A program made the position numbers and the translations under genes. Below the pieces are notes generated by a model, which worked only from the letters and a program-made list of their open reading frames with translations, did not search any database and was not told where the DNA came from. Shown one piece after another: positions 33,141 to 42,209 of a DNA stretch of 62,240 bases. The first letter of the stretch is position 1. Every line of letters begins with the position of its first letter. The stretch comes from Nostoc sp. T09 (lineage in GTDB: Bacteria; Cyanobacteriota; Cyanobacteriia; Cyanobacteriales; Nostocaceae), in NCBI RefSeq assembly GCF_002154695.1, contig NZ_MTAV01000018.1, forward strand, positions 1 to 62,240, given 5' to 3'.

Positions 33141-34727
33141 ATGAATGAAGCAATGGGCAAAGTTTACCTCGTAGGTGCAGGGCCAGGAGATGTGGCATAC
33201 CTAACGGTAAAAGCTGAGAATCTCTTGAAGCAAGCTCAGGTATTGGTATACGATGCCCTAGTAGATGAACAATTGTTGCAATGTGTACGACCTGATTGTC
33301 TAAAGCTAGATGTCGGTAAACGTGGTGGTAAACCCAGTACACCACAAGCTGAGATTAATCAGTTATTAGTAGAGTACTGCCAGCAAGGCAAACAAGTTAT
33401 CAGACTCAAGTCAGGCGATCCGTTTATCTTTGGGCGCTGTACTGCTGAAATTGAAGCATTGAAAGCATCTGGCTGTGCATTTGAAGTTGTACCAGGAATC
33501 TCTTCCGCCCTAGCAGCACCGTTACTAGCAGGAATTCCTCTCACAGATCCAGTTTTGAGCCGCTGTTTTGCAGTGCTGACAGCTCATGAACCAGATGCTT
33601 TAGATTGGGAAGCGCTGTCACGCCTAGAAACTTTGGTAATTTTGATGGGTGGGCAACATTTAGCAGAGATTGTACATCGATTGATCCGGCAAGGGCGATC
33701 GCGCCTCACACCTATTGCCATCATCCGCTGGGCAGGAACTTCCAATCAAGAAATTTGGACAGCCCAACTGGAAAATATATTAGAACAAACAGCTGGCTTA
33801 TCTCTTTCGCCAGTAGTGATTATTATTGGTGAGGTTGTCGGACTACGAACTTACTTACAACCTGAGAAAATATCCTCAGAGAACTTAACTACAGCTAAAA
33901 CTTCCAGCCCTCCAACTATGTCAGGCAACCCTCAGCTTCCTCTTAGTGGTAAAACAATCTTAGTCACACGTGCTGTTGGACAGTCAAGCCAATTTTGCGA
34001 TCGCCTCACAGCAGCAGGCGCAACTGTTATTGAAATGCCAACCCTAGAAATTGGCCCGCCTTCGAGTTGGAAAGCTTTAGATGAAGCGATCGCTAATTTA
34101 GCTGACTTCGACTGGTTAATCCTTACCTCTACTAATGGTGTAGACTACTTCTTTGACAGATTGACCGTACAGGGTAAAGATGCGCGGATCTTAGCTAATG
34201 TCAAAATTGCTGTGGTTGGAGAAAAAACAGCCCAAAGTCTCAAAAAACGCGGGTTGCAACCAGATTTTATTCCTCCTAATTTTGTCGCAGATTCTTTAGT
34301 AGAAAACTTCCCAGAAGCACTATCTGGGAAAAAGCTTTTATTTCCTAGAGTTGAAAGCGGTGGAAGAGAAGTTTTAGTTAAAGAATTAACTGCTAAGGGA
34401 GCAGAGGTGATAGAAGTTGCAGCATATCAATCTTGTTGTCCCAGCAGTATCCCTCAAACCGCAGAATTTGCGCTGCAAAATCAAGCGGTAGATATAATTA
34501 CCTTTGCTAGTTCTAAAACTGTGCAATTTTTCTGTCAATTGATTAACAGTAGATTCAGCCATAACTCAGATGTCTTAGCAGGAGTCGGAATCGCCTCAAT
34601 TGGCCCTCAAACCTCGAAAACTTGTCATGATTTAATCGGCAGAGTAGATGTAGAGGCAGAAGAATATACTTTAGATGGGTTAACCCAAGCATTGATTACA
34701 TGGGCGAAAAATGACAAATTAAATTGA
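33141..34727 (+). CDS. Fused uroporphyrinogen-III C-methyltransferase and uroporphyrinogen-III synthase
   Basis: 528 residues, two enzymes in one chain. Residues 5-245 are SUMT (CobA type): VYLVGAGPGD, the RLKSGDPFIFGR motif and VVPGISSALAAP. A Ser/Thr/Pro linker (250-268) leads to a HemD-type domain (272-525; TILVTRAVGQSSQFCDRL, LTSTNGVDYF). Together they close hydroxymethylbilane to uroporphyrinogen III and methylate it to precorrin-2, directing tetrapyrrole flux to siroheme and cobalamin. Such fusions are known in other bacteria. The stop is followed by three AATGACAAAT-type units before coaE. Confidence 0.93.
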   Translation: MNEAMGKVYLVGAGPGDVAYLTVKAENLLKQAQVLVYDALVDEQLLQCVRPDCLKLDVGKRGGKPSTPQAEINQLLVEYCQQGKQVIRLKSGDPFIFGRCTAEIEALKASGCAFEVVPGISSALAAPLLAGIPLTDPVLSRCFAVLTAHEPDALDWEALSRLETLVILMGGQHLAEIVHRLIRQGRSRLTPIAIIRWAGTSNQEIWTAQLENILEQTAGLSLSPVVIIIGEVVGLRTYLQPEKISSENLTTAKTSSPPTMSGNPQLPLSGKTILVTRAVGQSSQFCDRLTAAGATVIEMPTLEIGPPSSWKALDEAIANLADFDWLILTSTNGVDYFFDRLTVQGKDARILANVKIAVVGEKTAQSLKKRGLQPDFIPPNFVADSLVENFPEALSGKKLLFPRVESGGREVLVKELTAKGAEVIEVAAYQSCCPSSIPQTAEFALQNQAVDIITFASSKTVQFFCQLINSRFSHNSDVLAGVGIASIGPQTSKTCHDLIGRVDVEAEEYTLDGLTQALITWAKNDKLN

Positions 34728-34751
34728 AAAAATGACAAATAAAAATGACAA
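34708..34751 (+). repeat. AATGACAAAT short tandem units
   Basis: Three near-identical AAAATGACAAAT units overlap the end of the SUMT/HemD gene and reach the start of coaE. The same unit recurs at about 57147-57175 and (as AATGAGAAAT or CAAATAACAAATG variants) near 42190. Confidence 0.55.
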
Positions 34752-35348
34752 ATGAGCAAACGTATTATCGGTTTAACTGGAGGTATTGCTACAGGTAAAA
34801 GCACTGTCGCTAATTATTTAGCTAGCGCTTACAATCTGCCGATTTTGGATGCAGATATTTATGCTAGAGATGCAGTGTCTGTAGGTTCCCCTATTCTGAG
34901 TGCGATCGCACAACGTTACGGCGCACAAATTTTACTTGCAGATGGCAACTTGAACCGCCAAAAGCTTGGCGAAATTATTTTTGCTCGTCCAGATGAACGC
35001 AATTGGATAGAGAATTTAATTCATCCTTATGTAGGCGATCGCTTTTTGAAAGCAATTGCTGAATCCTCTGCGCCAACATTAGTATTAGTCATACCTCTGC
35101 TGTTTGAAGTCGAGATGAATAATTTAGTTACAGAAATTTGGGTAGTGCGTTGTTCTGAGTCGCAGCAGATGCAAAGATTAATACAGCGTAATCATTTAAG
35201 TCAAGAGCAAGCAGAAGCTCGGATTAAGAGCCAAATGTCTATTGCAGAAAAAGCGGCTCGTGCAAATGTTGTGTTAGATAATTCGTCTACTCTAGAAAAT
35301 TTACTGAAGCAAGTAGATACTGCCCTGGAAAAAGTCAGCCCAAAATAA
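34752..35348 (+). CDS. coaE: Dephospho-CoA kinase
   Basis: 198 residues. P-loop GGIATGKST (10-18), LDADIYARD for substrate binding and the LIHPYV lid motif are present. It phosphorylates the 3'-hydroxyl of dephospho-CoA, the last step of CoA synthesis, in the cytosol. Normal length. It follows the SUMT/HemD fusion by 24 nt and is probably cotranscribed. Confidence 0.95.
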   Translation: MSKRIIGLTGGIATGKSTVANYLASAYNLPILDADIYARDAVSVGSPILSAIAQRYGAQILLADGNLNRQKLGEIIFARPDERNWIENLIHPYVGDRFLKAIAESSAPTLVLVIPLLFEVEMNNLVTEIWVVRCSESQQMQRLIQRNHLSQEQAEARIKSQMSIAEKAARANVVLDNSSTLENLLKQVDTALEKVSPK

Positions 35349-36150
35349 AGTATTTTTGTTATTTAAAATACATCTTAGTAATATTTCAAACACATTAGAT
35401 ATTGATACATTAATTAATATGTCAATTTTAAGGATAGAAGCATAGAGGAATCCTATTTGAATTAAAAATAAACGACCTACTCATCTATCTCTATTGTTTC
35501 TCTTCCTTCATCTTGTCTGCCTCTACGAGTAATTTCACGAATCCAATATGAGGCTATATATGAATCTACTGCACAGAATAGTTTAGTAATTTTACAGTAG
35601 ACTGTAAGGTCACTATTACTGTAGACTATTTATTAAGCTTATATTTTAACTTGAGGGAATATAATTAGCTAGTAACAAGTTTGCTACTTCCATTTTCCAT
35701 TATTTATGGTGCATGAGCAACCATAGAAATTTTATCTAGTAATGGGTTAAAAAAAATTCCAAATTTAAGTTAAAAAATAATTCCAAATTATAAATACCAA
35801 TTCTGGAATTCTTTTTAAGCATGTTCTCAAAGAACTGCTAATAATTTTTGAATTTATGTTGCAATAGGGTGCAGATAAGACTTGGGTTTTATATTCCTTA
35901 ACTTTAATAGGGGTTAAGGGTTATCTGAAGAATAAGTAGGGCTAACTGAACTGTATTAGTTAAATTTTTGGCACATATAGGCGCAGTTGCTTATTTGTAA
36001 TTAGATAGACTCTTATCTAGATTAGAGTTTTTCAAAGTTATCTTCTAATTAGATTTCACACAACTTCTTTTCTAGCTTAGTTGCTCTTATAACCTAATAT
36101 TTACCTAGTTAAAACCCTTTTTGTAAACATAATATTTTGGAGAACTCACT
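35349..36150. other. Long AT-rich intergenic region
   Basis: About 800 nt without a gene. It holds a diverged copy of the MITE-like element (35443-35562), a perfect palindrome TTACAGTAGACTGTAA at 35592-35607 with a half-site (ACTGTAGACT) 20 nt later, and a direct repeat AATTCCAAATT near 35755 and 35782. The promoter of the small gene at 36151 should lie here. Confidence 0.55.
35443..35562 (-). repeat. MITE-like dispersed repeat, diverged copy C
   Basis: Left end ATAGAGGAATCCTATTTGAAT, right end TAATTTCACGAATCCAATATGAGGCTATATA. It aligns with copy A over both ends and the CTCTACG-AGTAATTTC segment, though the central units are degraded. Confidence 0.5.
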
Positions 36151-36477
36151 ATGTCTATTTTTAAGACAGGTAGGAATTTTAGCTTTAGTTTATTTAGTGG
36201 GTTCTTACCAATGCTAGTTATATTAAACGAATCTAAACAAAAGCAGAAAATACACGATTACAGCCAATTAATTCGGGGAAAAGATTACATATTTGAAACC
36301 CTACAAGGAGGTTTGGGCGGTTACATGACCGGAACAGGAAAAGGTATTAAACCCAATGATTATATTATTTTGCAATATGGCTATCAAAATTATCGGTATA
36401 AAGTTGAGGAAATTGATTACTATGCAGATCCGTCAGATATGTGGATAGCTTTACTTAAGCCAGTAGTATTTGACTAA
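36151..36477 (+). CDS. Small hypothetical protein
   Basis: 108 residues with TTTTGGAGA 7 nt before the ATG. A weak hydrophobic stretch (FSLFSGFLPMLVIL, 11-25) may be a membrane anchor. The remainder is a compact basic/aromatic domain with GGLGGYMTGTGKGIKPNDYI and YGYQNYRYKVEEIDYY, suggestive of an SH3-like or OB-like beta barrel. No named family recognised. It is followed by a strong hairpin terminator. Confidence 0.65.
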   Translation: MSIFKTGRNFSFSLFSGFLPMLVILNESKQKQKIHDYSQLIRGKDYIFETLQGGLGGYMTGTGKGIKPNDYIILQYGYQNYRYKVEEIDYYADPSDMWIALLKPVVFD

Positions 36478-36508
36478 GTAGCCATTATAAAATGCGCACG
36501 AAAGCTAC

Positions 36509-36545
36509 ATATCCCCGTCTTCTAAAAGAAGACAGGGATATTATT
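36509..36545 (+). terminator. Strong terminator hairpin
   Basis: ATATCCC and GTCTTCT pair with AGAAGAC and GGGATAT across a 4-nt loop (one C-A mismatch), followed by TATTTATT. Such CCCCGTCTTCT hairpins are also found as dispersed elements in cyanobacteria. Confidence 0.75.
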
Positions 36546-36675
36546 TATTACGAATGATTTAGGTTTGCTATATTGATTCTAGCTCCACCAAAAAATCAGC
36601 AATTAAAGTATTTCTTTCATGGGATAGGAAGTAAATATGCAACAGATTTGGGTGGTTAAGTTAATTTTGAATTTT

Positions 36676-38070
36676 TTAAGTTTCACCACCAACTACTACA
36701 TCTCGAATTCGCAGGCTGGGACCACCACAACCTACAGGTAAGCCATTTTGTCCACCTTTACCACAACCACCAGATTCATCCCAGTAAAAGTCATCACCAA
36801 TTGCTTCAATATCTGCAAGAGTTTGGAAAACGTTGCCAGAAAGTGTCACATCCCTTACAGGTTCAGCGATTTTACCGTTTCTAATCATCCATGCTTCCCC
36901 GGCGCTAAAGGTAAACATTTCCCCATTGGTCATCCCACCCAGCCAATTACGGGCATATACTCCTTCATTGATGTGGCTAAATAAGTCTGCAACTGGTGTT
37001 TTACCCCTTTCAATCCAGGTATTTGTCATCCGAACAATGGGAGTAAAGTGATAATTAAGACAACGGGCATTTCCTGTGGGTGCTTCATCTAATTTGCCTG
37101 CGGTTTCACGGGAATGCAAACGTCCTACCAAAATTCCATCTTTAATTAGTTGGGTTGTCGTGGCAGGTGTGCCCTCGTCATCGTAAAAATAACTACCGCG
37201 ATGTCCTTCGGGCGCAGCACCATCAAAAATTTGCAGTTCTTCTGGGCCAAATCGCCGTCCAATGGTCATGACTTCCAAAATATCAGGGTTTTCGTAAGCC
37301 ATATCAGCCTCAGACAGATGTCCAAAGGCTTCGTGAACAAATAAACCAGTGAGTATGGGGTCAATAACTACGGTATAAGTATTACCTTTGACTGATGGTA
37401 GAGATAAAGCTGCGATCGCTCTTTGCGCAGCACTCTTAACTTGTTGATCTAAATTTGTTAAATCTTCGTAGGCTTTGCGAGAACCGGTAGTTTCTCTCCC
37501 GGTTTGGACAGTTTCGCCGTTTCTAGCAGTAGCGGCGAAGCGCATTTCCATGTCCACCCAAGATTGCTCAATTAATGTACCATCTGAGGTGGCGAGAATA
37601 ATTTTTTGGGCACTATCACCGTAGCGGACTGAAGTCGTGGTAATTCGAGGATCAACGTTTTTGAGTAAATCAGAATAGCGATCGCATAATTCTTTTTTCT
37701 GACTCAAAGAAATTTTGCGCGGATCGGTTCCTGTGAGGGGTAACTGACATACTGCTTGCACTGGGTCAATCGGGGCCAGTACAGTCTCTTCATCACCAAC
37801 CATGCGTGCAGCTGCGATCGCTTCTTCGATCCGTTCTGTAATTGTCGAAAGCCGATTAAAGCAGCTTAGACCCCAACCGCCTTTATAACAAGCGCGAATA
37901 TGTCCACCCATTGAGATACCTTCGCTCAGGGTTTCTACCTTGTCACCACGCAACAAGATATCAGTACCTTCTGCTTCTTCGAGGCGAATCATCAAATAAT
38001 CTACATGAGATGAGTAGCGGGCGATTAAATCAGAAAGCAAATTTTGTGTATCAGCTAGTTTAGTGGGCAT
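36676..38070 (-). CDS. tldD: TldD family metalloprotease
   Basis: 464 residues. The zinc motif HExxxH is H246-E247-A-F-G-H251 (FVHEAFGHLSEAD), with the downstream GNARCLNYHFTPIVRM region typical of TldD rather than of its partner PmbA/TldE, which lacks the motif. TldD/TldE proteases cleave unfolded peptides and mature certain ribosomal peptides. No tldE is present in the window, so its partner would be elsewhere. The C-terminus has a Gly-rich segment (GGCGKGGQNGLPVGCGGP). Confidence 0.93.
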   Translation of the reverse strand: MPTKLADTQNLLSDLIARYSSHVDYLMIRLEEAEGTDILLRGDKVETLSEGISMGGHIRACYKGGWGLSCFNRLSTITERIEEAIAAARMVGDEETVLAPIDPVQAVCQLPLTGTDPRKISLSQKKELCDRYSDLLKNVDPRITTTSVRYGDSAQKIILATSDGTLIEQSWVDMEMRFAATARNGETVQTGRETTGSRKAYEDLTNLDQQVKSAAQRAIAALSLPSVKGNTYTVVIDPILTGLFVHEAFGHLSEADMAYENPDILEVMTIGRRFGPEELQIFDGAAPEGHRGSYFYDDEGTPATTTQLIKDGILVGRLHSRETAGKLDEAPTGNARCLNYHFTPIVRMTNTWIERGKTPVADLFSHINEGVYARNWLGGMTNGEMFTFSAGEAWMIRNGKIAEPVRDVTLSGNVFQTLADIEAIGDDFYWDESGGCGKGGQNGLPVGCGGPSLRIRDVVVGGET

Positions 38071-38162
38071 TTCTAGGTAGTAACCATGACAAACTGCAAT
38101 TTATTGTGCAAATATTCGAGCAATATCTGCTACTCAATTACTAGTCTAAAGAATTTAATCGC

Positions 38163-38579
38163 CTATTCCCAAACATACTTCTGGGCAACTTTCCAATAGC
38201 GCGAGAACCGCTTCAGGTCGATATACCCGTCGTAATCAAAAAACGGTTCCACGGGTAGCACTTCTACAGCTAGAGAAGATTCCATTTCCTTGGAGATATT
38301 AGCAAAGCGAGGGCTAGGACTTGCGGTAGTCACAACTAAGTCGGCATGATGCTCTTGGGCAAAGGCTAAAATTTCTTGTGCTACATTACCACGACGGATG
38401 ACAACTGGTAATTCTAGTAAGCATTCGTAAATAAACGTGAGGCGTTTTAGACTCAGTTGCCATTCTGCTATCAAAGCATCATCCCAAACCCAGATGGCTG
38501 GGACATCGGGATATTTTTGGAGTGCGGGATTGTGGGGACTGAGACAGTCTCCATGTACCCAAACTATTGGTTTAGTCAT
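38163..38579 (-). CDS. Orphan photolyase/cryptochrome N-terminal-type domain protein
   Basis: 138 residues. The start PIVWVHGDCLSPHNPAL and AIWVWDD, followed by WQLSLKRLTFIYECLLEL, VVIRRGN and HHADLVVTT match the alpha/beta (antenna-binding) domain of the photolyase family. The FAD-binding helical domain (about 300 residues) is absent, so it cannot be a classical photolyase. It could be a stand-alone nucleotide or cofactor-binding protein. It lies between tldD and moaD on the same strand. Confidence 0.75.
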   Translation of the reverse strand: MTKPIVWVHGDCLSPHNPALQKYPDVPAIWVWDDALIAEWQLSLKRLTFIYECLLELPVVIRRGNVAQEILAFAQEHHADLVVTTASPSPRFANISKEMESSLAVEVLPVEPFFDYDGYIDLKRFSRYWKVAQKYVWE

Positions 38580-38611
38580 CAGATTTCATTACGAGCGATC
38601 GCTTATCTTAA

Positions 38612-38872
38612 TTAACCACCACTGACTGGGGGAATTAACACCACTTCATCCCCATCTTGCAGAGGAGTATCTGGTTCAACAAATATTAGATTAATTCCAA
38701 AACGGGTAATATCTCGCAATTTGCTAAGTTCTGGATGTTCGGCAATCAAGCGATCGCATACGGCTCTAACTGGCGTACCATTGGAAAATTCTAGTACCAG
38801 TTCTGAGGCCTTATAGGCTTCTTGGTAAGCAGCAAATAACTTGACGGTTATAGTAATTGTAGAATTAGACAT
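38612..38872 (-). CDS. moaD: Molybdopterin synthase small subunit / MoaD-ThiS-type sulfur carrier
   Basis: 86 residues from the ATG at 38872; the frame is open to 38947 but the extra part is not conserved. Ubiquitin-like fold ending in the diagnostic C-terminal di-Gly (LIPPVSGG), which is thiocarboxylated to deliver sulfur. EVVLIPPVSGG and a DGDEV turn favour MoaD over ThiS. It would insert the dithiolene sulfurs of molybdopterin with MoaE, which is not in the window. In some cyanobacteria such proteins also serve other sulfur-transfer pathways. Confidence 0.85.
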   Translation of the reverse strand: MSNSTITITVKLFAAYQEAYKASELVLEFSNGTPVRAVCDRLIAEHPELSKLRDITRFGINLIFVEPDTPLQDGDEVVLIPPVSGG

Positions 38873-39328
38873 AAACTTTAGTATTCCCCGGTCGTAAATC
38901 CGGGGATTTTTAGTTTCCAGATTGCAGTGTCTCTGATAGGTTTTCACCTATACAAGGTAATATTCTTATGCTTTAGACTTAATTTTGAAACATTTAATTC
39001 TCTAGGACTTATAATACTACTTTCGAGATCGTCAAGTTACATTTTTTTCATTATCCCATTTTTAAGAGAGTCAAATAGTTGCTTCACCAAAATAATTAAA
39101 AGTGGAATCATAGAGATTTTCTATTATATACAATGATTAAGCCTTCTAATAGAGAAAATGCCAAAAACTAGTTAGTAAACTTAAATAAGGCATCTGCAAT
39201 CACAGATGTCACATCAGTATTACTTTGACAACATGATAAATAGTGATGAAATATGCCATTAAATGATGTTTTAGATGCGTTTGTTCTCAAATCTAATTAA
39301 TTGAATTATTAAAGGTATTAAAAGCAAA
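38873..39328. other. AT-rich intergenic region
   Basis: About 455 nt between divergent moaD and the Rieske oxygenase. It holds the plus-strand hairpin TCCCCGG/CCGGGGA with a T-run (38885-38911) in the moaD leader. Nothing else could be recognised; it should contain both promoters. Confidence 0.5.
38885..38911 (+). terminator. Terminator-like hairpin in the moaD leader
   Basis: TCCCCGG and CCGGGGA pair around an 8-nt loop, followed by five T. It would act on the plus strand, though no plus-strand gene precedes it; it could instead be a leader structure for moaD on the minus strand. Confidence 0.5.
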
Positions 39329-40660
39329 ATGCAATCTGAATTCAACTTTTTTCAGCACTGGTATCCTCTCTCACCAATTGAAGATCTCGATCCCAAGCAA
39401 CCAACACCCGTAACTCTTTTGGGGCTTCAGTTAGTTATTTGGAAACCTAAATCATCTGAAACTTACCGTGTATTTCTAGATCAATGTCCCCATCGGTTAG
39501 CTCCCTTGAGTGAGGGACGTGTTGACGAGCAAACAGGCAATTTAATGTGTAGCTATCACGGCTGGCAATTTGATTCGCAAGGAATCTGTACCGATATTCC
39601 CCAAGCCGAAGATCCACAACTTATTACCAAGAATCAACAAAATTTGTGCGCAGTTTCACTGCCAGTCCGCCAGGAAAATGATTTACTTTGGGTCTGGCCG
39701 GATGCTAAATCAACTGAAAATGCTGCTACCACACCGTTACCTTTATCACCTTTAGTAGATGCTAGTAAAGGTTTTGTTTGGGATTCTTTTGTACGTGACT
39801 TAGAATACGATTGGCAAACCCTTGTAGAAAATGTAGCAGATCCTAGCCATGTTCCTTTTGCCCATCATGGAGTTCAAGGCGATCGCCAACAAGGAAGACC
39901 CATTCCTCTAAAAGTTGCACAATCAACACCAAATTTGATTGAAGTATATATCGACAGAAACTACAAAACAACAATCACTTTTGAACCACCTTGTCACTTG
40001 GAGTATGCCATTGGTGTTGGTAACTCTGGCAAACAGTTGGGACTTGTTACCTACTGCATTCCTGTGTCTCCAGGTAAATCAAGAATTGTAGCGCAATTTC
40101 CCCGCAATTTTGCCACAACAGCTCATCGTTTAATACCTCGTTGGTGGACTCATATCAAAACTCGAAATTCGGTTCTTGATGGCGATATGGTACTTTTGCA
40201 ACAACAAGAGTACTTTCTTCAACAAAGAACAGCATTTGAAGGTTGGAAAACTGCTTACAAACTACCTACGAACGCCGATCGCTTGGTAATTGAATTTCGG
40301 AATTGGTTTGATAAGTATTGCCACGGACAACTACCTTGGAGCGAAGTTGGAATTAAAGTTCCAGAAAGCCCAACTATTAACAGCGATCGCTCGGTTATGC
40401 TCGATCGCTACAAACAACATACCCAACACTGTAGTAGCTGTCGTGGTGCGCTGAAAAATATCCAGCTTTTACAAGTGTTATTTTTGGCATACTTTGTCAC
40501 AGTAGTCTCAGGAGTTGCCATTCTTCCTGATGCATTGCGAATTAAGCTGGGTTTACCTCTGGTAATTACAGCACTACTTAGCCTAAGCGTTTACACTTGG
40601 CTAAAATTCTGGCTTAGTCCTAAATTTTACTTTGTAGACTATGTGCACGCCCAAAGATAA
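39329..40660 (+). CDS. Rieske oxygenase of the pheophorbide a oxygenase (PaO/Tic55) type
   Basis: 443 residues. N-terminal Rieske 2Fe-2S ligands C53-x-H55 (CPHR) and C74-x2-H77 (CSYHGW). The mononuclear iron site is D171-x2-H174-x4-H179 (ENVADPSHVPFAHH). A C-terminal CSSC pair and two membrane segments (about 385-430) are the plant PaO/Tic55 hallmarks. Members act on chlorophyll breakdown products or are redox-regulated at chloroplast membranes; cyanobacterial substrates are largely unassigned. It has its own upstream region and no operon partner. Confidence 0.88.
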   Translation: MQSEFNFFQHWYPLSPIEDLDPKQPTPVTLLGLQLVIWKPKSSETYRVFLDQCPHRLAPLSEGRVDEQTGNLMCSYHGWQFDSQGICTDIPQAEDPQLITKNQQNLCAVSLPVRQENDLLWVWPDAKSTENAATTPLPLSPLVDASKGFVWDSFVRDLEYDWQTLVENVADPSHVPFAHHGVQGDRQQGRPIPLKVAQSTPNLIEVYIDRNYKTTITFEPPCHLEYAIGVGNSGKQLGLVTYCIPVSPGKSRIVAQFPRNFATTAHRLIPRWWTHIKTRNSVLDGDMVLLQQQEYFLQQRTAFEGWKTAYKLPTNADRLVIEFRNWFDKYCHGQLPWSEVGIKVPESPTINSDRSVMLDRYKQHTQHCSSCRGALKNIQLLQVLFLAYFVTVVSGVAILPDALRIKLGLPLVITALLSLSVYTWLKFWLSPKFYFVDYVHAQR

Positions 40661-40685
40661 ACTCTAATAAATTTTATGTAATATC

Positions 40686-41312
40686 TTAAAAAATTTGATC
40701 CAAGCGTTGGAAATCCCTTTGCACTTCATTCCACAGAGCTTTATTGTTGGGGTCAGTCTTAAGGGCTTTTTTGAGATAAATTCGGGCTTTGAGCACCTGA
40801 TGGCTATTAATTAGCACCCGTCCCCAAACTTGATAAGCAATAGCTTGCCACTGACGAACTTCTGCATCATCTGGTAAGCGATCTGCCAAAGCTTCTACTA
40901 GGGCGATCGCTTGGGGAAAACGTTTTTCTTTTAAAAACCGTTGCAACTGCTCGTAAGTCTTCCACTTGAGACGCTGTTCTATTGCTGTGACACTTGGTGG
41001 TTTTGGTGTCGTCGCCTGTTGGGTTTTTACCGAAGCTGCTGGTGCTTCCTCCTGAGGTGTTGCCTTTGTTTCCTCACGCGCAGCTACTGGCGATTGACTC
41101 GACTGTGTGCCAACCGTATCCTCTGGTATGACTACCGTCAACAGCAGCTTGTAAGCCTCTGTCAAGGCAATAAATTTATCTTTAGCTTTGTGGTCATCCG
41201 GGTTGATATCGGGATGATATTGCTGCGCCAATCGTCTGTAAGACGCTTTGATGTCAGCAAAAGAGGCCCCCGATCTTAAACCTAATACACGGTAGCAATC
41301 TCCAAGATCCAT
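40686..41312 (-). CDS. J-domain protein with C-terminal helical repeat
   Basis: 208 residues. An N-terminal J domain (3-60) has the HPD motif at 33-35 (QQYHPDINP), so it should stimulate an Hsp70. A Pro/Ala/Glu-rich linker (68-105) follows, then a TPR-like C-terminal domain (YEQLQRFLKEKRFPQAIALVEAL, then VLKARIYLKKALKTDPNN). It lacks the Gly/Phe and zinc regions of DnaJ itself, so it is a specialised class III co-chaperone; client unknown. Confidence 0.88.
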   Translation of the reverse strand: MDLGDCYRVLGLRSGASFADIKASYRRLAQQYHPDINPDDHKAKDKFIALTEAYKLLLTVVIPEDTVGTQSSQSPVAAREETKATPQEEAPAASVKTQQATTPKPPSVTAIEQRLKWKTYEQLQRFLKEKRFPQAIALVEALADRLPDDAEVRQWQAIAYQVWGRVLINSHQVLKARIYLKKALKTDPNNKALWNEVQRDFQRLDQIF

Positions 41313-41439
41313 CTTGAGCTATCGGCTATCCAATATTCAGCTTCAAGCTTTTAACTTAAAGTCTGAAGTAATTAATAATAAAGAGTTATATTCTAATTGA
41401 AAGTTCAGTATTGACAATTTATTTTGGGTATGGGGCAAA

Positions 41440-41525
41440 CAAGGAGTGTAGGAAGTGTGGGAGAGCTAAGAAAGAAAGTGTGGTTCGTTTCTCCCCTCTC
41501 TCCCCACACTCCCCCATCTCCCCTG
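41440..41525. repeat. GTGTGGGAG-type inverted repeat downstream of clpP
   Basis: GTGTGGGAGAG on one side and CTCTCCCCACACTCCCCC on the other form an imperfect hairpin just after the clpP stop. The units are of the same type as those at 1-37 and 484-521. It could terminate the leftward clp operon. Confidence 0.5.
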
Positions 41526-41531
41526 CTGCGA

Positions 41532-42125
41532 TTACGGGCGTTCTTCAATTACACGGTCAATTAAACCGTACTCTTTAGCTTCCTGGGCCGACATGAAAAA
41601 GTCACGATCCATGTCTTTTTCAATTTTGGCTATGGTCTGATTAGTGTTGTTGGCATAAATCTGATTGAGCTGGTTACGAATCCGCAGAATCTCTCTAGCT
41701 TCAATTTCGATATCAGTTGCTTGTCCACGGGTGCCACCAGAAGGTTGGTGAATCATAATCCGTGAGTGAGGCAATGCCATACGTTTGCCTTTAGTGCCAG
41801 CAGCCAACAGGAAAGACCCCATTGAGGCAGCTAAACCCACACATATTGTTACCACATCTGATTTGATGTGTTGCATGGTGTCAAAAATTGCCAAGCCTGA
41901 GGTAACCATACCACCAGGAGAATTAATGTACAAATAAATGTCCTTGCCTGGATCTTCCGAGTCCAGGTATAGCATAACAGCGATAATTTGATTGGCAATT
42001 TCGTCATCAATATCTCGCCCCAAGAAAATAATTCTTTCTCGGTAGAGGCGATCGTAAATGCTAATCCAATCTGTAAATTGCCCCCCGGGCATCCGGTAAG
42101 GAACTTTAGGAACACCTATAGGCAT
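41532..42125 (-). CDS. clpP: ATP-dependent Clp protease proteolytic subunit (ClpP3 type)
   Basis: 197 residues. Catalytic triad S101 (AASMGS), H126 (MIHQP) and D171 is intact. It forms the cytosolic proteolytic barrel with Clp ATPases. In cyanobacteria the ClpP3 subunit assembles into a mixed ClpP3/ClpR ring with ClpC, and the clpR gene directly upstream (85 nt) on the same strand supports that assignment. ClpP1 or ClpP2 are less likely given the pairing. Confidence 0.94.
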   Translation of the reverse strand: MPIGVPKVPYRMPGGQFTDWISIYDRLYRERIIFLGRDIDDEIANQIIAVMLYLDSEDPGKDIYLYINSPGGMVTSGLAIFDTMQHIKSDVVTICVGLAASMGSFLLAAGTKGKRMALPHSRIMIHQPSGGTRGQATDIEIEAREILRIRNQLNQIYANNTNQTIAKIEKDMDRDFFMSAQEAKEYGLIDRVIEERP

Positions 42126-42209
42126 TTTCGCTACTCCGTTTGTAATTAGTCACTAGTCAATAGTCATTAGTCATTTGCCTCATAGAAAGGACAAATAACA
42201 AATGAGAAA

